The translations under genes and the position numbers were made by a program. From JAWVFM01 sp963739355 (GTDB taxonomy: Bacteria; Actinomycetota; Thermoleophilia; Solirubrobacterales; 70-9): 64,000 nucleotides of DNA. Position 1 is the first letter of the stretch, and each line of letters begins with the position of its first letter. Positions 43,245 to 51,097 of the stretch are shown in pieces. A model generated the notes under the pieces. The model ran no database searches, was not told where the DNA came from, and saw only the letters and a list, made by a program, of their open reading frames with translations. The DNA is taken from assembly GCA_963739355.1 (NCBI GenBank), contig CAVUAD010000006.1, positions 62,001 to 126,000 of the forward strand, written 5' to 3'.

Positions 43245-43703
43245 CTACTTGCCCGCTTTCGTCTTGTAGTCGAAGGTGTCGAGGCACGCGCTCCCGACAG
43301 CCTTGATCGGAGTCAACGTCCCAGCCTCGCGCTTGTGCTCGGCGAACTTGCCCTTGACCGTCCCGGCGGGCAGCTGGGCCCCGGTGTCGGTAATGAAGCT
43401 GACCTTGGCCTTGAACTTCCCGCCCTTGATCCTCGCCGACTTCGACACGTATTTCGTCGCCCCGAACGCTCCGCATTTGAGCGGGAACGTCGGGTGAGGA
43501 ATCACGTCCCTCACTTTCTTGCCGTTCCCGGCGACCTTGAAGGTGATGGTCGTCGGAGTCTGCGTGCCCTTCACGGGCCCCGAGTACTTGGCGCCCTCGA
43601 CCGGACCGGCACCGTGGGCGAAGGCGGTAGCCGCGGCCAGCGCGCCAACCAGTACGAGAGCGGTGCCGGCCACCCGGCGTCGCGGAAACTTCGGCACGAT
43701 CAA
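43245..43703 (-). CDS. Small secreted protein inserted in the gcv cluster
   Basis: 152 aa from TTG 43703 with AGGAGG close upstream. Signal peptide to about residue 29 (LVLVGALAAATAFA), mature part beta-rich and Lys/Gly-rich with two cysteines (PLKCGAFG, GSACLDTFD). No family recognised; similar in size and style to the protein at 39479 but not clearly homologous. It sits between gcvH and gcvPA and has no obvious link to glycine cleavage. A TAGGGT about 30 bp upstream could be its own -10. Confidence 0.6.
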   Translation of the reverse strand: MIVPKFPRRRVAGTALVLVGALAAATAFAHGAGPVEGAKYSGPVKGTQTPTTITFKVAGNGKKVRDVIPHPTFPLKCGAFGATKYVSKSARIKGGKFKAKVSFITDTGAQLPAGTVKGKFAEHKREAGTLTPIKAVGSACLDTFDYKTKAGK

Positions 43704-43777
43704 AACGCCTCCTGGGCTCCGACACCCGGGGCGACCCTATCCGCCCCGGGCGCGCAGCGTCAAGGACGCCCGGCGGC

Positions 43778-44167
43778 TCAGGACTGCAGGAGCCTCATGT
43801 ACTCCTCCGCGCTGAGGAGCTGGTCGAGCTCCGAGGCGTCGCCGACACTCACCTTGACGAGCCAGCCGGCGCCGTAGGGGTCCTCGTTGACCTGCTCGGG
43901 CGAGTCGGCCAGGTCGTCGTTGACGGCGGTGATCTCGCCGGAGAGCGGGGCGATCACCTCGGAAACGGCCTTCACGGACTCGACCTCCGCGTAGCTCGAG
44001 TCCTTCTGCACCGCCGTCCCGACCTCGGGCGGCTCGTAGAAGACGACCTCGCCGAGCGAGTCCTGGGCGAACCAGGTGATGCCGAAGGTCGCCTCGTCGC
44101 CCTCAACCCGCACCCAGTCGTGCTCGGAGTGGTACTTCAGGTCGTCGGGGTAGCTCTCCTCGGCCAA
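43778..44167 (-). CDS. gcvH: Glycine cleavage system H protein
   Basis: 129 aa. Lipoylation lysine Lys66 in EVESVKAVSEV, flanked by GEVVFYEPPEVG and YGAGWLVKV; start SEHDWVRVEGDEATFGIT matches the family. It shuttles the aminomethyl group between P, T and L proteins. TTG start with AGGAGG 5 nt upstream. It follows gcvT by 9 nt. No lipoate synthesis or gcvL gene is in the window. Confidence 0.96.
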   Translation of the reverse strand: MAEESYPDDLKYHSEHDWVRVEGDEATFGITWFAQDSLGEVVFYEPPEVGTAVQKDSSYAEVESVKAVSEVIAPLSGEITAVNDDLADSPEQVNEDPYGAGWLVKVSVGDASELDQLLSAEEYMRLLQS

Positions 44168-44176
44168 GCGGTCCTC

Positions 44177-45262
44177 CTAGTCGTTCGCCTTCGGGTCGTA
44201 CAGCGGCCTGGACTCTACGCGCGCGCCGCGCCTGCGGCCACGCACGTCGATCTCGAGCTCGGTCCCCGGCTCGGCGAGCTCGGCGCGGACGTAGCCCATC
44301 CCGATGCCGACCTCGAGCGACGGGGAGAGCGTTCCGCTCGTCACAGTTCCGGCCCGCGCGCCCTCGCCGTCGAGGATCTCGTTGCCCTGCCGCGCGATGC
44401 CTGGCCCGGTGAGCTTGAACGGCACGAGCTTCTCCGCCGTTCCCTCGGCGCGCGCCGCGGCCACCGCCTCGGAGCCGATGAAGCCCGTGTCCTCCTTGCA
44501 GCACCAGCCGAGGCCGGCCTCGATCGGATTCCGAGAGGCGTCCATGTCGTTGCCGTAGAGGTGGAAGCAGACCTCGAGGCGCAGCGTGTCGCGGGCGCCG
44601 AGGCCAACCGGAGTCGCGCCGCCGTCGAGGAGCGCGTCCCAGAGCTCGCCCGCGACGCCGGGATCGATCAGGACCTCCACCCCGTCCTCACCGGTGTAGC
44701 CCGTGCCGCAGACGAAGGCCCGCTCGCCCGCCAGGTCGACCGTTGCCATGTGCATGCGCGGCGGCAGCTCGCCGTCGGCCTCCGAGGCCACGATCGCCCG
44801 TGCGTCGGGGCCCTGCACCGCCAGCATCGCGTAGCTGGAGAGCGCATCCGCGACGTTCACCTCGAGGTCGCCGGAGTGACGCTCGAACCACTCGAAGTCG
44901 GAAGCGTGGTTGGCGGCGTTGGTGACGGTCAGGAAGCGGTCGCCCTCGAGCCGGTACGTGAAGAGGTCGTCGAGGATCCCGCCGTCCTCGCGACAGAGGA
45001 CCGAGTACTGCGCGCCGCCGACCTCGACCTTGCTGAGGTCGTTGGACAGGACCCGCTGCAGGAACTCCAGCGCGTCGGGCCCCCACGTCTCGATCTCGCC
45101 CATGTGCGAGACGTCGAACACGCCGCAGCCGGAGCGCACCGCGAGGTGCTCGGCGCGCACGCCCTCGTACTGCACCGGCATCTCCCAGCCGGCGAAGTCG
45201 ACGAGCTTCGCCCCAGCGGCGACATGTCGGTCATAGAGCGGCGTGCGCTTCAAGGAGTTCAA
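44177..45262 (-). CDS. gcvT: Glycine cleavage system T protein (aminomethyltransferase)
   Basis: 361 aa from TTG 45262; TTG 45253 (358 aa, starting LKRTPLYDRHV) is equally possible by homology. A longer frame to 45334 runs over a terminator and is rejected. Motifs: TPLYDRHVAAGAKLVDFAGWEMPVQY, split as TPLYDRHVAAGAK and FAGWEMPVQY; DVSHMGEI; SNDLSKVEVGGAQYS; and CGTGYTGEDGVEV. It transfers the methylene group to THF. TAGGGT ends 8 nt before TTG 45262. First gene of the gcv cluster. Confidence 0.93.
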   Translation of the reverse strand: MNSLKRTPLYDRHVAAGAKLVDFAGWEMPVQYEGVRAEHLAVRSGCGVFDVSHMGEIETWGPDALEFLQRVLSNDLSKVEVGGAQYSVLCREDGGILDDLFTYRLEGDRFLTVTNAANHASDFEWFERHSGDLEVNVADALSSYAMLAVQGPDARAIVASEADGELPPRMHMATVDLAGERAFVCGTGYTGEDGVEVLIDPGVAGELWDALLDGGATPVGLGARDTLRLEVCFHLYGNDMDASRNPIEAGLGWCCKEDTGFIGSEAVAAARAEGTAEKLVPFKLTGPGIARQGNEILDGEGARAGTVTSGTLSPSLEVGIGMGYVRAELAEPGTELEIDVRGRRRGARVESRPLYDPKAND

Positions 45263-45270
45263 CCGTCGGG

Positions 45271-45276
45271 ACCCTA
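45271..45276 (-). promoter_or_regulatory. Possible -10 box for gcvT
   Basis: TAGGGT, 8 nt before TTG 45262 and downstream of the ftsZ terminator. The same hexamer serves as the mraZ -10. No glycine riboswitch is recognisable in the 40 bp available. Confidence 0.4.
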
Positions 45277-45303
45277 GCCCGCCGGCAGCGGACGCGGGAG
45301 CAC

Positions 45304-45332
45304 GAAAAAATGTCCGCGGCGTAGCCGCGGAC
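45304..45332 (-). terminator. Intrinsic terminator after ftsZ
   Basis: Minus strand GTCCGCGGC-TAC-GCCGCGGAC followed by ATTTTTT: a 9-bp GC stem and a U-run, the clearest intrinsic terminator in the window. Read on the plus strand, its hairpin core CGGC-GTA-GCCG followed by CAAGATATTC and CGGCG resembles the second hairpin and tail of the repeat at 155-664, so it may be a domesticated relic of that element. Confidence 0.85.
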
Positions 45333-45377
45333 AAGATATTCCGGCGGGAGCAGAGCAGCCGGCGGAGTTATTGGATC

Positions 45378-45404
45378 TTCTGAAGGGCTATCTGCCCTTC
45401 AGAA
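45378..45404 (-). other. 11-bp hairpin with the ftsZ stop codon in its loop
   Basis: Arms TTCTGAAGGGC and GCCCTTCAGAA with loop AGATA; TAG of ftsZ lies at the loop edge (45388-45390). The 5' arm encodes the conserved FtsZ tail residues FLKG. No U-run follows; the intrinsic terminator is 46 bp further on. Confidence 0.8.
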
Positions 45405-46470
45405 AGTCAGGGACGTCGACGTCGTTGTCGGACACCTGGAGCTCGCGGCGCTCGCGATCGGCCATCGGGGGAACCGAGCGGCGCCGAGCCCGGTCGCGAA
45501 CCTGGATCGGCTTGCGGGCCAGGGTCTCGAATCCCTCGAAGCCGGTGGCGATGACCGTCACGCGGATCTCGTCGCCGAGCGTCGGGTCGATCACGGTCCC
45601 GAAGATGATGTTCGCCGACTTGTCGGCCGTCGAGACCACGATGTCGGCCGCCTCGTTCACCTCGAAGAGGTTGAGGTCGTCCGAGCCCGTGAAGTTCAGG
45701 AGCATCCCGGTCGCGCCGTCGATGCCCTGCTCCATGAGCGGCGATGAGATCGCCATCTTCGCGGCCTCGCCGGCGCGGTTCTCGCCGGCCGCGGAGCCGA
45801 TGCCCATCATCGCCGAGCCGGCCTCCGACATCACCGTGCGAACATCGGCGAAGTCGAGGTTGATCTGACCCGGGGTCGTGATCAGGTCGGTGATGCCCTG
45901 CACGCCCTGGCGCAGGATGTCGTCGGCCATCCGGAAGGCCTCCTGCACGGAGGTCCGGCGCTCGACGACCTGGAGCAGCTTCTCGTTCGGGACGATGATC
46001 AGCGTGTCGACCTTGGCGCGCAGCTTGTCGATGCCCTCGAGCGCCTGCTGCATCCGCCGGTTGCCCTCGAACTCGAACGGCTTCGTGACCACGCCCACCG
46101 TCAGCGCCCCGATCTCCTCCTTGGCGATCTCGGCGATCACGGGAGCGGAGCCGGTGCCGGTGCCACCGCCCTCGCCGGCCGTGACGAAGACCATGTCGGA
46201 GCCCTTCAGGGCCTCCTTGATGTCGTCGCGCGACTCGGCCGCGGCGCCCGCGCCCACGTCCGGGTTGGCGCCCGCGCCGAGCCCCTTGGTGAGGTTGTGG
46301 CCGATCGACAGCTTGATGTCGGCCTCGCACGCCTGCAGGGCCTGGACGTCGGTGTTGATGGCGATGAACTCGACGCCCTTCAGTCCGGCGTCGACCATGC
46401 GCGTTACCGCGTTGGTACCGCCGCCGCCGGATCCGACGACCTTGATCACCGCGAGGTACGAGGATTCCAT
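45388..46470 (-). CDS. ftsZ: Cell division GTPase FtsZ
   Basis: 360 aa from ATG 46470. VVGSGGGGTNAV near the start, tubulin signature GGGTGTGSAP at 101-110, T7 loop region NLDFADVRTVM, and the C-terminal conserved peptide DVPDFLKGR that contacts FtsA/SepF-type anchors. The linker is short (about 30 residues). It polymerises into the Z-ring. ftsA is missing from the cluster, so another anchor such as SepF is expected. An upstream in-frame ATG (46569) would lie close to the transcription start and is not used. Confidence 0.97.
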   Translation of the reverse strand: MESSYLAVIKVVGSGGGGTNAVTRMVDAGLKGVEFIAINTDVQALQACEADIKLSIGHNLTKGLGAGANPDVGAGAAAESRDDIKEALKGSDMVFVTAGEGGGTGTGSAPVIAEIAKEEIGALTVGVVTKPFEFEGNRRMQQALEGIDKLRAKVDTLIIVPNEKLLQVVERRTSVQEAFRMADDILRQGVQGITDLITTPGQINLDFADVRTVMSEAGSAMMGIGSAAGENRAGEAAKMAISSPLMEQGIDGATGMLLNFTGSDDLNLFEVNEAADIVVSTADKSANIIFGTVIDPTLGDEIRVTVIATGFEGFETLARKPIQVRDRARRRSVPPMADRERRELQVSDNDVDVPDFLKGR

Positions 46471-46586
46471 GCTTGCTTGACCGCTTTCTCTCGCCTGTCT
46501 CTCCCGGGTTCTTGTCGGCATCTGCCGTCCGAGAGTGAAGGGATAGTCGAGGGTTTGTCCCCAAGCCATCCCTGAATCTGCGGGTG

Positions 46587-46615
46587 ACCGTACGACATCG
46601 GCGGTCGCGTGTCAA
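46587..46615 (-). promoter_or_regulatory. Strong promoter of ftsZ
   Basis: Minus strand TTGACA (46610-46615), exactly 17 nt, then TACGGT (46587-46592). This is the best consensus promoter in the window and gives a leader of about 110 nt. It allows ftsZ expression independent of ftsQ. Confidence 0.75.
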
Positions 46616-46701
46616 TTGAGGCGAACCGCTCCGGCACGGAATCGTGCAAACCTTAAACCCTGAAGCAGGAGTCGAGACTTTCGTGGCGTCTCCAACTCTC
46701 G

Positions 46702-46717
46702 ACCCTCGGTAGAGGGT
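46702..46717 (-). terminator. Weak hairpin after ftsQ
   Basis: ACCCTC-TACC-GAGGGT, a 6-bp stem 5 bp past the ftsQ stop, without a U-run. It may reduce read-through from ftsQ into ftsZ. Confidence 0.4.
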
Positions 46718-46722
46718 TGCTC

Positions 46723-47769
46723 TCAGGACCCTCCCACGGCTGGTCGCTGCGGAACCCTGACGTCAACGTAGGTCAGAGCCTCAAGCTTTGGGTCCGCCAG
46801 CACCGCGGCCGCGGCCGCCCATTTGCGGCCGGCAAGCTCGCTGGAGCCGAACTCGATCCTGAAGCCGCCCTTCATCGTGACCACGACGCCAAGCTTCGGC
46901 TGGACCTTCTCGTCCTCGATCAACGGACGCAGCGGCGCCGGCGCCGCGCCGATCACGAGCGCCTTTGAGAGCGGCGACCCGCCGAGCGTCCCGCTGGTGC
47001 GCACCTCGTCCACCTGCAGGACCGGAAGCTTCGCGGCCTCGTTCTTCGGCAGCTCCAGTCCCGTGAGGATGGTGCCGTCCGCCGCGACCGGGGTCTCTGT
47101 GTGGCCGTCGCTTGCGATGAGCGCAGGTGGGCGCTCGGTCACGTCGATGGTCATGCTGCTCGGGAAGCTCGCGTCGGCGCTGACCGACTCCACCGTGGGA
47201 ATCGAGGCGACCGCGGCGGCGAGCTTGGCCTGATCGACGTCGAGCGTGCTCATCCCCTTGGCGGCGTCCGTGAGTGTGCTCACGACCTGGTCGCTGTCGG
47301 CGCTCGACGCCCCCTTCACCGTTACGTGCTTGACGGAGACAAGAGAGGAGTCCCGAAACCAGCCGAAGTAGAACGCGAAGAGCGCCGCGGCGCTGATCAC
47401 GACGACCACCAGGAATCGCCGCAGGCGGATCTCCCGCAGCCCCGCGATGGAGGGGTGCGGGAGTCGCGGCGAGGGAAGCCTCGGCAGCGAGATCCGCGGG
47501 AGGCTCGGCAGGCGCTCCACGAGGCTCGGGCCCGCGACGGCGACCTGGCGCGGACGGCGCGGGCCCGAAGAGCGGGCGCCGCGGCCGGCCGCGGCCGCTT
47601 TGCGCGCCGTCCCCCGAGCCTTCGCGGTCTTCGGCTTGGCAGGCTTGGCCGAGGCCCGCGGCTTGGCGGGCCCGTTGGCCGCCCGCGGCTTGGCCGATTT
47701 GCGGGGCGTCGCCTTGGCTGTGCGGGCCGCGGTCCGGCGGCGGCCGGCCGGCGTCGACGCCCCGCTCAT
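46723..47769 (-). CDS. ftsQ: Cell division protein FtsQ
   Basis: 348 aa. A long cytoplasmic N-terminus (1-117) rich in Ala, Lys, Pro and Arg resembles histone-H1-like tails; one membrane helix (118-138); then the POTRA domain (VKHVTVKGASSADSDQVV) and the beta domain with SFPSSMTIDVTERPPALI. It links FtsB/L to the divisome. Starts in the murB stop (ATGA). The N-terminal tail is much longer than in E. coli FtsQ. Confidence 0.92.
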   Translation of the reverse strand: MSGASTPAGRRRTAARTAKATPRKSAKPRAANGPAKPRASAKPAKPKTAKARGTARKAAAAGRGARSSGPRRPRQVAVAGPSLVERLPSLPRISLPRLPSPRLPHPSIAGLREIRLRRFLVVVVISAAALFAFYFGWFRDSSLVSVKHVTVKGASSADSDQVVSTLTDAAKGMSTLDVDQAKLAAAVASIPTVESVSADASFPSSMTIDVTERPPALIASDGHTETPVAADGTILTGLELPKNEAAKLPVLQVDEVRTSGTLGGSPLSKALVIGAAPAPLRPLIEDEKVQPKLGVVVTMKGGFRIEFGSSELAGRKWAAAAAVLADPKLEALTYVDVRVPQRPAVGGS

Positions 47770-48686
47770 GGCATGGTCCCGAACTCGGTGGGCCACTCGA
47801 CGTTTCCCAGCACCTGGACCTCGGGCTCCAGCTCCACCCCGAAGCGCTCGCGCACCCGGCGGCGACCCTCGGCCATCAGGGCCAGAACGTCCGCGGTGCT
47901 CGCGTCGCCGGCGTTCTCGACGAAGTTCGCGTGCTTCGGCGAGAACCGCGCACCGCCGACCTGCAGGCCCTGGCACCCGGCGGCCTCGAGGAGCTGGCCG
48001 GCCGAGCGCCCCTCGGCGCGCTCGTCGTCGGGGTTCTTGAAGGTGGAGCCGAACGTCTTGATGCCGGAGGGCTGCGCCTCGCGCCGCTTGTCCCGCATGC
48101 CGGCGAGGGTCGCCTTGATGTCCGCGACCTCGCCCTCGCTGAGCGCAAACGACGCCGACGAGACGATCTCCCCGGCCCCCAGGTTCGACCGGCGGTAGGA
48201 GAAGCCGAGCGCATCGGGGGTGCGGCGCTCCGCGCCGTCCGCGGTACAGACGCTCACCCATTCCAGGACCTCGGCCAGCTGGCCGCCGTAGGCGTTGGCG
48301 TTCATGCGCACCGCGCCGCCGACGGTCCCGGGGATGTTGATCCCGAACTCGAGGCCGGAGAGGCCCCAGTTCGCGGCCTTCGCGGCGGCCGAAGGCAGGC
48401 GTGCCCCGCCGCCACAGAGGATCCGCGCGCCCTGGCGCTCGATTGCGCTCAGCTCTCCGTCGAGCTTCAGGACCATGCCGCGAAATCCCTCATCCGATAC
48501 CAGGAGGTTCGATCCCGAGCCCACCACTCCTACCTCGACTCCTTGAGACTTCGCCCAGGCGAGGAGCTCGACCACCTCCGGCTCGGCGCTCGGGCGCGCG
48601 AAGAGGTCGGCGCGTCCACCGGCGCGAATGGTGGTGAGGCGCTCGAGCGGGTGGTCACGCAGCACTCCCGCGGGGAGATCCGTCAT
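47766..48686 (-). CDS. murB: UDP-N-acetylenolpyruvoylglucosamine reductase
   Basis: 306 aa. FAD-binding domain TTIRAGGRADLF and GVVGSGSNLLVSDEGFRG, SGLEFGINIPGTVGGAVRMNANAYGG (given here as SGLEFGINIPGTVGG and MNANAYGG), and the catalytic end GSTFKNP with AGQLLEAAGCQG and FSPKHANFVENAG; the Ser in GSTFKNP is the proton donor. It makes UDP-MurNAc. Couples with murC and ftsQ by ATGA overlaps. Upstream start at 48812 overlaps murC and is rejected. Confidence 0.96.
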   Translation of the reverse strand: MTDLPAGVLRDHPLERLTTIRAGGRADLFARPSAEPEVVELLAWAKSQGVEVGVVGSGSNLLVSDEGFRGMVLKLDGELSAIERQGARILCGGGARLPSAAAKAANWGLSGLEFGINIPGTVGGAVRMNANAYGGQLAEVLEWVSVCTADGAERRTPDALGFSYRRSNLGAGEIVSSASFALSEGEVADIKATLAGMRDKRREAQPSGIKTFGSTFKNPDDERAEGRSAGQLLEAAGCQGLQVGGARFSPKHANFVENAGDASTADVLALMAEGRRRVRERFGVELEPEVQVLGNVEWPTEFGTMP

Positions 48687-49996
48687 GTCCCGTCCTCCGC
48701 GAGCGCATCCGCAAGCTGGGAGATGTCCCCGGCGCCGATCGTCACCAGGAGGTCGCCCTCGCCGAGCCGGCCGTCGAGGACCCGCGCCGCCGTCTCGCGG
48801 TCGCGAAGCCACATGACCTCGCGGCCATGGGAGCGGTCCGCGGCGGCGCGCGCCACGTCCAGGCCGCTGACCCCCGCGAGGGGGCCAACCGGCTCCTCGC
48901 GCGCGGCATAGACGTCGAGCACCCCCACGATGTCCGCCTCCGCCAGCGCCTGGCCGAACCCTGGCGCCAGGGCCTTGGTGCGGGAGTACAGGTGCGGTTG
49001 GAACACCGCGATCAGCCGGCGGGGGGCGAGGTCGCGCAGCGCCGTCAGACCGGCGTGCACCTCGGTCGGGTGGTGCGCGTAGTCGTCGTAGACGAGGGCG
49101 CCGCTTCGATGGCGCCCCTTGCGCTCCAGCCGGCGGACCATCCCGGGGAACCCGGCCAGCCCCGCCGCGTAGGCCTCGGCGTCGAAGCCGCAGAGCTCCG
49201 CCGCGGCGATGGTCCCGCGGGCGTTCGCGAGGTTGTGCGCGCCGGGCACCGCGAGCCCGAGCGCCTCGGGGCCCGGGCGGAGGGCGTCGAATCGAACTGT
49301 CCGCCGATCTCCCGAAGCGAGCGCGTCGAGATCGCCTGCCGCGCCGAGCGCGACGCCCGTCGCCGGCGCGAGGAAGTCCTCGAAGGCACCGAGGAGCTCG
49401 CCTCGAGAGTGCCAGCGCGCGTGGTGGTCGAGCTCCACGTTGGTGACGATCGCGACCTCGGGCCGCAGCTGGAGAAAGCTCGCGTCGGACTCGTCGGCCT
49501 CAGCGACAGCCCATTCGCCGGCTCCCCACGCCGCGTTCGCGGGCTCGCCGCCGCCGCCCGCACCCGGCAGCTCGCCACCCAGGAAGAACGCCGGATCCTC
49601 CCCCATGGCCCGCAGCGCGTGGACAAGCATTCCGGCGCTCGTCGTCTTGCCATGCGTGCCGGCCACGGCGAGGAGCCGCTTTCCGGCGCAGAGCTCGGCC
49701 AGGAGCTCACCGCGATGCATCACGCGCTGCCCTCGCTCCCGCGCCCGGGCGAGCTCCGGGTTCTCCTCGCCGACCGCCGAGGAGACGACCACTTCGGCCT
49801 CGGGCGGCACGGAGTTGGCGTCGTGCCCCACGCGCGGCTCGAGCCCCGCCGCCCGCAGGCGCTGGAGGTAGGTGCTCTCGGCGCGATCGCTGCCCGTGAC
49901 CTCGGCACCCCGCCGGTGGGCAACGAGCGCGAGGCCGCTCATCCCGGCGCCGCCGATGGCGATGAAGTGAAGCTTTCGGCCGGTCAGGTCGGTCAT
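48683..49996 (-). CDS. murC: UDP-N-acetylmuramate--L-alanine ligase
   Basis: 437 aa Mur ligase. N-terminal nucleotide fold HFIAIGGAGMSGLALV, ATP loop GTHGKT (113-118), EADESDASFL with the catalytic acidic residue, VYDDYAHHPTEV, and HLYSRTKAL. It adds the first residue of the peptidoglycan stem. Lies 3 nt after murG and overlaps murB. Confidence 0.97.
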   Translation of the reverse strand: MTDLTGRKLHFIAIGGAGMSGLALVAHRRGAEVTGSDRAESTYLQRLRAAGLEPRVGHDANSVPPEAEVVVSSAVGEENPELARARERGQRVMHRGELLAELCAGKRLLAVAGTHGKTTSAGMLVHALRAMGEDPAFFLGGELPGAGGGGEPANAAWGAGEWAVAEADESDASFLQLRPEVAIVTNVELDHHARWHSRGELLGAFEDFLAPATGVALGAAGDLDALASGDRRTVRFDALRPGPEALGLAVPGAHNLANARGTIAAAELCGFDAEAYAAGLAGFPGMVRRLERKGRHRSGALVYDDYAHHPTEVHAGLTALRDLAPRRLIAVFQPHLYSRTKALAPGFGQALAEADIVGVLDVYAAREEPVGPLAGVSGLDVARAAADRSHGREVMWLRDRETAARVLDGRLGEGDLLVTIGAGDISQLADALAEDGT

Positions 49997-49999
49997 CGC

Positions 50000-51097
50000 T
50001 CAGATTGCTGCCAGAAGCTCGGCGGCGATTCGCGCGGCGGCGTCGGGACGCGCCAGCGACAGCGACGCTTTGGACATCGCCTCCAGCCGCGCGGGGTCGG
50101 AGAGAATCTCTCCGGCAAGGGCGGCCACGCGCGCGGGATCGAGCTCGTCGTCCTCCACCACCACCGCGGCGCCGGCCGCGGCCATCCACTCGGCGTTCGC
50201 GTGCTGGTGGCGCGCGGTGGCGAAGGGGTACGGCACGAGGATCGCGGGCTTGCCGGCCGCGGCGAGCTCAAACACGGAGCCGCCCGAGCGCGCCAGGACG
50301 AGGTCGGAGGCGGCCAGCGAGTCCGCCAGGCCGGCCTCGTACTCGAGGAGGGTGTAGCGCTCGACTCCCCGCGCGAGGCTGACGCGCTCGGTGGCGAGCT
50401 GGTAGTCCCGCGAGCCGGCGATGTGAAGGACGTGGAAGTCGCGGCCGGCGGCAATCGCCGGTACGCCGTCGCCGCCGACGAAGGCGTCGAGCGCGCAGTA
50501 GTTGATGGAGCGCGCGCCCTGGCTGCCGCCGAATACGAGCAGGCAGCGGTCCGGTGCGGGGATCCCGAATCGCTCCCGGGCCGCCTGGCGGTCCGCGGTG
50601 CCGATCGCGGCCGGGACCGGACGACCCGTGACCAGGTAGCGATCGCCATCGCGCCCCGGAATGGCGAACGCCAGGCAGATCCGGCGGGCCCGCCTGGCGA
50701 GAAGCCGGTTGGCGAGGCCGAGGTGCCGGTCGGCCTCCGAGAGGACCAGCGGCAGCCTCATGGCCAACGCCGCCATGCCCGCCGGTCCCGCGACGTAGCC
50801 GCCGCCGCCGAGCACGGCCTCCGCCCCACGCTTCTTCAGGGCCTTGCGCGCCGCGGGAACGGCCGCCCCGGCAAGGCGGACCGCGCCCGCGGCCCGCAGT
50901 GGCGACGAGCGATCGATGCCGCGGACGTTCAGGAGGTCGATCTCGTAGCCGGCCGCCGGGACCAGCTCCTCCTCGGCGCGCCCGCGCGCCCCGAGGAAGG
51001 TGACCTCGGCGCCCTCAGCCCGAAGCGCGTCGGCGACCGCCAGCGCGGGCACTACGTGCCCCGCTGTTCCTCCGGCGGCTATCGCGACTCTTGGCAC
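50000..51097 (-). CDS. murG: Undecaprenyl-PP-MurNAc-pentapeptide GlcNAc transferase
   Basis: 365 aa from GTG 51097. AGGTAGHVVPALAVADAL replaces the common GGGTGGH loop with AGGTAGH; GGGGYVAGPAGMAAL; and GGSQGARSIN and ARSGGSVFELAAAGKPAILVPYP (the UDP-GlcNAc site, split: ARSGGSVFELAAAGK, ILVPYP). The usual HEQN stretch reads LSEADRHLGLANRLLA. It makes lipid II. Its first 27 codons overlap the end of ftsW by 83 nt; the overlap is needed because the conserved glycine loop lies within it. Confidence 0.93.
   Translation of the reverse strand: MPRVAIAAGGTAGHVVPALAVADALRAEGAEVTFLGARGRAEEELVPAAGYEIDLLNVRGIDRSSPLRAAGAVRLAGAAVPAARKALKKRGAEAVLGGGGYVAGPAGMAALAMRLPLVLSEADRHLGLANRLLARRARRICLAFAIPGRDGDRYLVTGRPVPAAIGTADRQAARERFGIPAPDRCLLVFGGSQGARSINYCALDAFVGGDGVPAIAAGRDFHVLHIAGSRDYQLATERVSLARGVERYTLLEYEAGLADSLAASDLVLARSGGSVFELAAAGKPAILVPYPFATARHQHANAEWMAAAGAAVVVEDDELDPARVAALAGEILSDPARLEAMSKASLSLARPDAAARIAAELLAAI

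Noticed and set aside
45263..45303. Glycine riboswitch upstream of gcvT
   Set aside because: Only about 40 bp separate the ftsZ terminator from gcvT, too little for even a single glycine aptamer.
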